Shown piece by piece: positions 12,946 to 15,501 of a stretch of 15,501 nucleotides of DNA (positions within the stretch are counted from its first letter, which is position 1; each line of letters starts with the position of its first letter). This stretch comes from Cyclobacteriaceae bacterium (GTDB lineage Bacteria > Bacteroidota > Bacteroidia > Cytophagales > Cyclobacteriaceae). The stretch spans positions 1 to 15,501 of the forward strand of contig JAUUZS010000022.1 of NCBI GenBank assembly GCA_030589835.1. Direction: 5' to 3'. Position numbers and translations under genes: made by a program. Under the pieces are notes generated by a model. It did no database searches. It had not been told where the DNA came from and worked only from the letters and a program-made list of their open reading frames with translations.

Positions 12946-15501
12946 ATGACACGTTTTTTGAAAATTACCATCCTGATTTTGTTGATTGGAGGAGTTGCCT
13001 TCGCACAAAAAAGAAATAAAAACAAAGAAGCCGCCAAAGAGGAAACGGCGTTGCTAAACGCTGAAACATTAAATGGACTTAAGTTCAGGAATATTGGCCC
13101 GGCATTCACATCCGGAAGGATTGCCGATTTCGCGGTAAGAGAGGACAAACCAAGCGAATATTATGTGGCAGTGGCATCTGGCGGAGTGTGGAAAACCACC
13201 AATTCCGGCACTACGTGGCAGGCCATTTTTGACAGCCAGGGTTCTTATTCTATTGGTTGTGTGACCCTCGACCCGAATAACCATAATGTAGTATGGGTTG
13301 GAACAGGGGAAAATAACAATCAGCGAAGTGTGGCTTACGGCGATGGGGTGTACAAATCATTGGATGGAGGCCAAAATTGGGAGCATATGGGGTTGAAAAA
13401 CTCAGAGCATATCAGCAAAATCCTTGTCGATCCTACCAATTCCAATGTAGTATATGTTGCCGCTTACGGACCGCTTTGGTCCGCCGGCGGAGATCGCGGA
13501 GTGTATAAAACGGTAAATGGCGGCAAGACCTGGAATCCGGTGTTGCAGGTCAGTGAGCATACCGGAATTGCAGATTTGATCATGGATCCTCGAGATCCGA
13601 ATGTACTTTATGCTGCTGCTCATCAACGCAGGCGACATGTATTTACCTACATCAGTGGAGGCCCGGAATCTGCCATTTACAAGTCTGTCGATGGGGGCAA
13701 AAACTGGACGATCCAAAGCAAAGGACTTCCTGCCGAGACTGATTTGGGCAGAATAGGATTGGCCATTTCACCGGTCGATCCCGATTATGTCTTTGCTATT
13801 GTGGAGGCGGGAGACAGTAAGGGCGGATTTTTCAGATCGACTAACCGTGGTGAGACCTGGAAAAAAATGTCTGATTATACCACCAGTGGTAATTATTATA
13901 TCGAGATCTTCTGTGATCCATTAAATGTAAACCGCATTTACTCGATGGATACCTGGTTTCATATTTCGGATAATGGAGGGAAATCCTTCCAAAAGCTCAA
14001 TGAAAAATGGAAGCATGTCGACAACCATGCTTTTTGGGTAGATCCCAATAATACGGATTATTACCTGGCCGGATGTGATGGCGGAATTTATGAGAGTTAT
14101 GACCGTGGTGATAACTGGAATTTCAAAAGCAACTTACCCATCGTGCAATATTATAAAGTTTCTACAGACAATGCGGAGCCCTTTTACAATGTGTACGGCG
14201 GCACGCAGGACAACTATTCTATGGGCGGTCCTTCCAGGACAAAGAACGCTAATGGCATTGTAAATTCCGATTGGTATGTGACCTTGGGGGGTGATGGCTT
14301 CGAAACCCAGGTTGACCCTACAGACCCAAATATTGTATATTCTCAGTATCAGTATGGAAATTTGTTCAGATATGATAAAAAAAGTGGTGAGGCTATTGAG
14401 ATCAAACCCGTTGAGCGCAAAGACGATGAGCCTTATGTTTGGAACTGGGATGCTCCATTGTTGATTAGTCCGCATTCGCATACCAGGTTGTATTTTGCAG
14501 CAAACCGGCTTTTCAAAAGTGATGACCGGGGGAATTCCTGGGAAGTGATCAGCCCGGATTTGACCCGACAACTCGATCGGGATAAAATGCCGGTGATGGG
14601 GAAAGTATGGGGGGTTGATGCAGTGGCAAAAAATATGTCAACGACCACCTTTGGAAATATTGTCGCTTTGTCCGAATCGTCTAAAAAGGAAGGGTTGATC
14701 TATATCGGCACGGACGATGGACTGGTGCAAGTAACCGAAAATGGAGGCCAAAACTGGCGAAAGCAATCCAATTTTCCTGGTGTGCCCGATATGACTTACG
14801 TTAATATGCTACTCGCTTCCCAGCATGAAGAGGGCCTTGTATATGCAGCATTTAACAATCATAAACGTGGAGATTTCAAACCTTACTTGCTCAAAAGTAA
14901 TGATGCGGGCAAAACATGGAATGCCATAGCTTCCAACCTTCCTGAAAGAGGATCGGTGTATGCAATAGCCGAGGATCATATAGATCCTAAACTTCTATTT
15001 GCAGGAACGGAATTTGGAGTGTTTTTTACGCATGATGGTGGTAAAAACTGGACACAGCTGAAAGGCGGTTTGCCAACTATTGCCATTCGGGATATCGAAA
15101 TTCAAAAGCGTGAAAATGATCTGGTTCTGGCTTCATTTGGACGTAGCTTTTACATTCTTGATGATTATGCTCCGTTAAGGAATATATCAGAAACTACTTT
15201 GGCAAAGGAAGCGGAGATTTATCCGATCAAGGATTCGTGGATGTTTATTGAGGCAACACCACTTGGTCTGAGGGGCAAATCCTTTATGGGAGAGTCGTAT
15301 TATTCTGCTGAAAATCCTCCTGTTGGGGCAGTATTCACCTATTATCTTAAAGATGAAATTAAGACCCTGAAAAAGCAACGCAAGGACAAGGAAAAAGAAC
15401 TTGAAGATAAAGGTCAACAAGCTCCTTATCCAACTAAAGAGGAATTGAGACGGGAGGACAATGAGCAAAAACCTTATTTGCTGTTTACCATCATAGATCA
15501 A
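12946..15501 (+). CDS. Exported Asp-box (VPS10/BNR-like) beta-propeller protein (partial, C-terminus off right edge)
   Basis: The frame is open from ATG 12946 to the window end, 852 codons with no stop. It begins with a Sec signal peptide (hydrophobic core ILILLIGGVAFA, predicted cut before Gln21). At least eleven Asp-box loops of the S/T-x-D/N-x-G-x-x-W type follow, near residues 85, 139, 190, 248, 299, 342, 385, 526, 598, 652 and 696 (LDGGQNW, VDGGKNW and HDGGKNW, for example). They predict two large beta-propellers, as in sortilin/VPS10-like proteins that databases often call glycosyl hydrolase. I see no evidence for hydrolase activity. A charged, probably helical stretch lies at about 806-825. 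Relatives are usually around 1,000-1,100 residues, so about a fifth is probably missing. A C-terminal type IX secretion tag or other anchor cannot be judged from this window. Confidence 0.9.
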   Translation, partial: MTRFLKITILILLIGGVAFAQKRNKNKEAAKEETALLNAETLNGLKFRNIGPAFTSGRIADFAVREDKPSEYYVAVASGGVWKTTNSGTTWQAIFDSQGSYSIGCVTLDPNNHNVVWVGTGENNNQRSVAYGDGVYKSLDGGQNWEHMGLKNSEHISKILVDPTNSNVVYVAAYGPLWSAGGDRGVYKTVNGGKTWNPVLQVSEHTGIADLIMDPRDPNVLYAAAHQRRRHVFTYISGGPESAIYKSVDGGKNWTIQSKGLPAETDLGRIGLAISPVDPDYVFAIVEAGDSKGGFFRSTNRGETWKKMSDYTTSGNYYIEIFCDPLNVNRIYSMDTWFHISDNGGKSFQKLNEKWKHVDNHAFWVDPNNTDYYLAGCDGGIYESYDRGDNWNFKSNLPIVQYYKVSTDNAEPFYNVYGGTQDNYSMGGPSRTKNANGIVNSDWYVTLGGDGFETQVDPTDPNIVYSQYQYGNLFRYDKKSGEAIEIKPVERKDDEPYVWNWDAPLLISPHSHTRLYFAANRLFKSDDRGNSWEVISPDLTRQLDRDKMPVMGKVWGVDAVAKNMSTTTFGNIVALSESSKKEGLIYIGTDDGLVQVTENGGQNWRKQSNFPGVPDMTYVNMLLASQHEEGLVYAAFNNHKRGDFKPYLLKSNDAGKTWNAIASNLPERGSVYAIAEDHIDPKLLFAGTEFGVFFTHDGGKNWTQLKGGLPTIAIRDIEIQKRENDLVLASFGRSFYILDDYAPLRNISETTLAKEAEIYPIKDSWMFIEATPLGLRGKSFMGESYYSAENPPVGAVFTYYLKDEIKTLKKQRKDKEKELEDKGQQAPYPTKEELRREDNEQKPYLLFTIIDQ

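Noticed and set aside
14134..14571. A 145-codon minus-strand frame and neighbouring ones (13402-13716, 15187-15501)
   Set aside because: They are antisense to the Asp-box gene, whose motifs continue throughout the region.

Overview
The window looks like chromosomal DNA of a Bacteroidota bacterium, plausibly Cytophagales or a related marine or environmental lineage. The evidence is AT-rich DNA with few Shine-Dalgarno sites, lipoproteins with acidic or lysine-rich residues just after the lipid cysteine (CSKKDD, CTEED, CDSKE), TAnnTTTG-type -7 promoter boxes, a Tat-exported Gfo/Idh/MocA oxidoreductase, an FG-GAP/VCBS lipoprotein and a long Asp-box (VPS10/BNR-like) exported protein. No tRNA, rRNA, CRISPR array, prophage or complete insertion sequence is visible.

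Layout. Bases 1-1223 (minus) are the start of a VCBS/FG-GAP lipoprotein that runs off the left edge. Diverging from it is a Tat-signal Gfo/Idh/MocA oxidoreductase (1400-2749, plus), closed by a strong terminator. A small Kazal-type protease-inhibitor lipoprotein (2852-3067, minus) follows, then about 500 bp of AT-rich non-coding DNA and a membrane-bound orphan histidine kinase (3566-4924, plus). Bases 9754 down to 5093 form a minus-strand cluster: a PLP fold-III enzyme (D-threonine aldolase/alanine racemase-like), an aldehyde dehydrogenase, a GMC flavoprotein oxidoreductase and a small partner protein resembling gluconate 2-dehydrogenase subunit 3. Bases 9929-10480 are a non-coding three-copy repeat array. 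It is followed by a class I SAM methyltransferase (10501-11178, minus), a terminator, a multi-domain surface lipoprotein (11373-12671, minus) and, diverging from it, the Asp-box beta-propeller protein (12946 to the right edge, plus).

How the genes may work together. The GMC enzyme, its small partner and the aldehyde dehydrogenase are tightly spaced and suggest oxidation of an alcohol to an aldehyde and then to a carboxylate. The PLP enzyme upstream could feed in an aldehyde by aldol cleavage of a beta-hydroxy amino acid, but this is inference. The other genes look like independent units, several of them cell-surface lipoproteins.

The most unusual element is the array at 9929-10480. Each of its three units is a 114-115 bp cassette with a perfect or near-perfect hairpin at each end, in inverted orientation. 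Each hairpin has the same outer tetranucleotide, GTGC (GCAC at the other end; degenerate at one end of unit 2). The two stems differ at three positions and all three changes are compensated. This is the architecture of REP/BIME elements and may be a REP-like family not previously described in this lineage. The two genes cut by the window edges (1-1223 minus and 12946-15501 plus) are both long open frames and are annotated here as partial genes.
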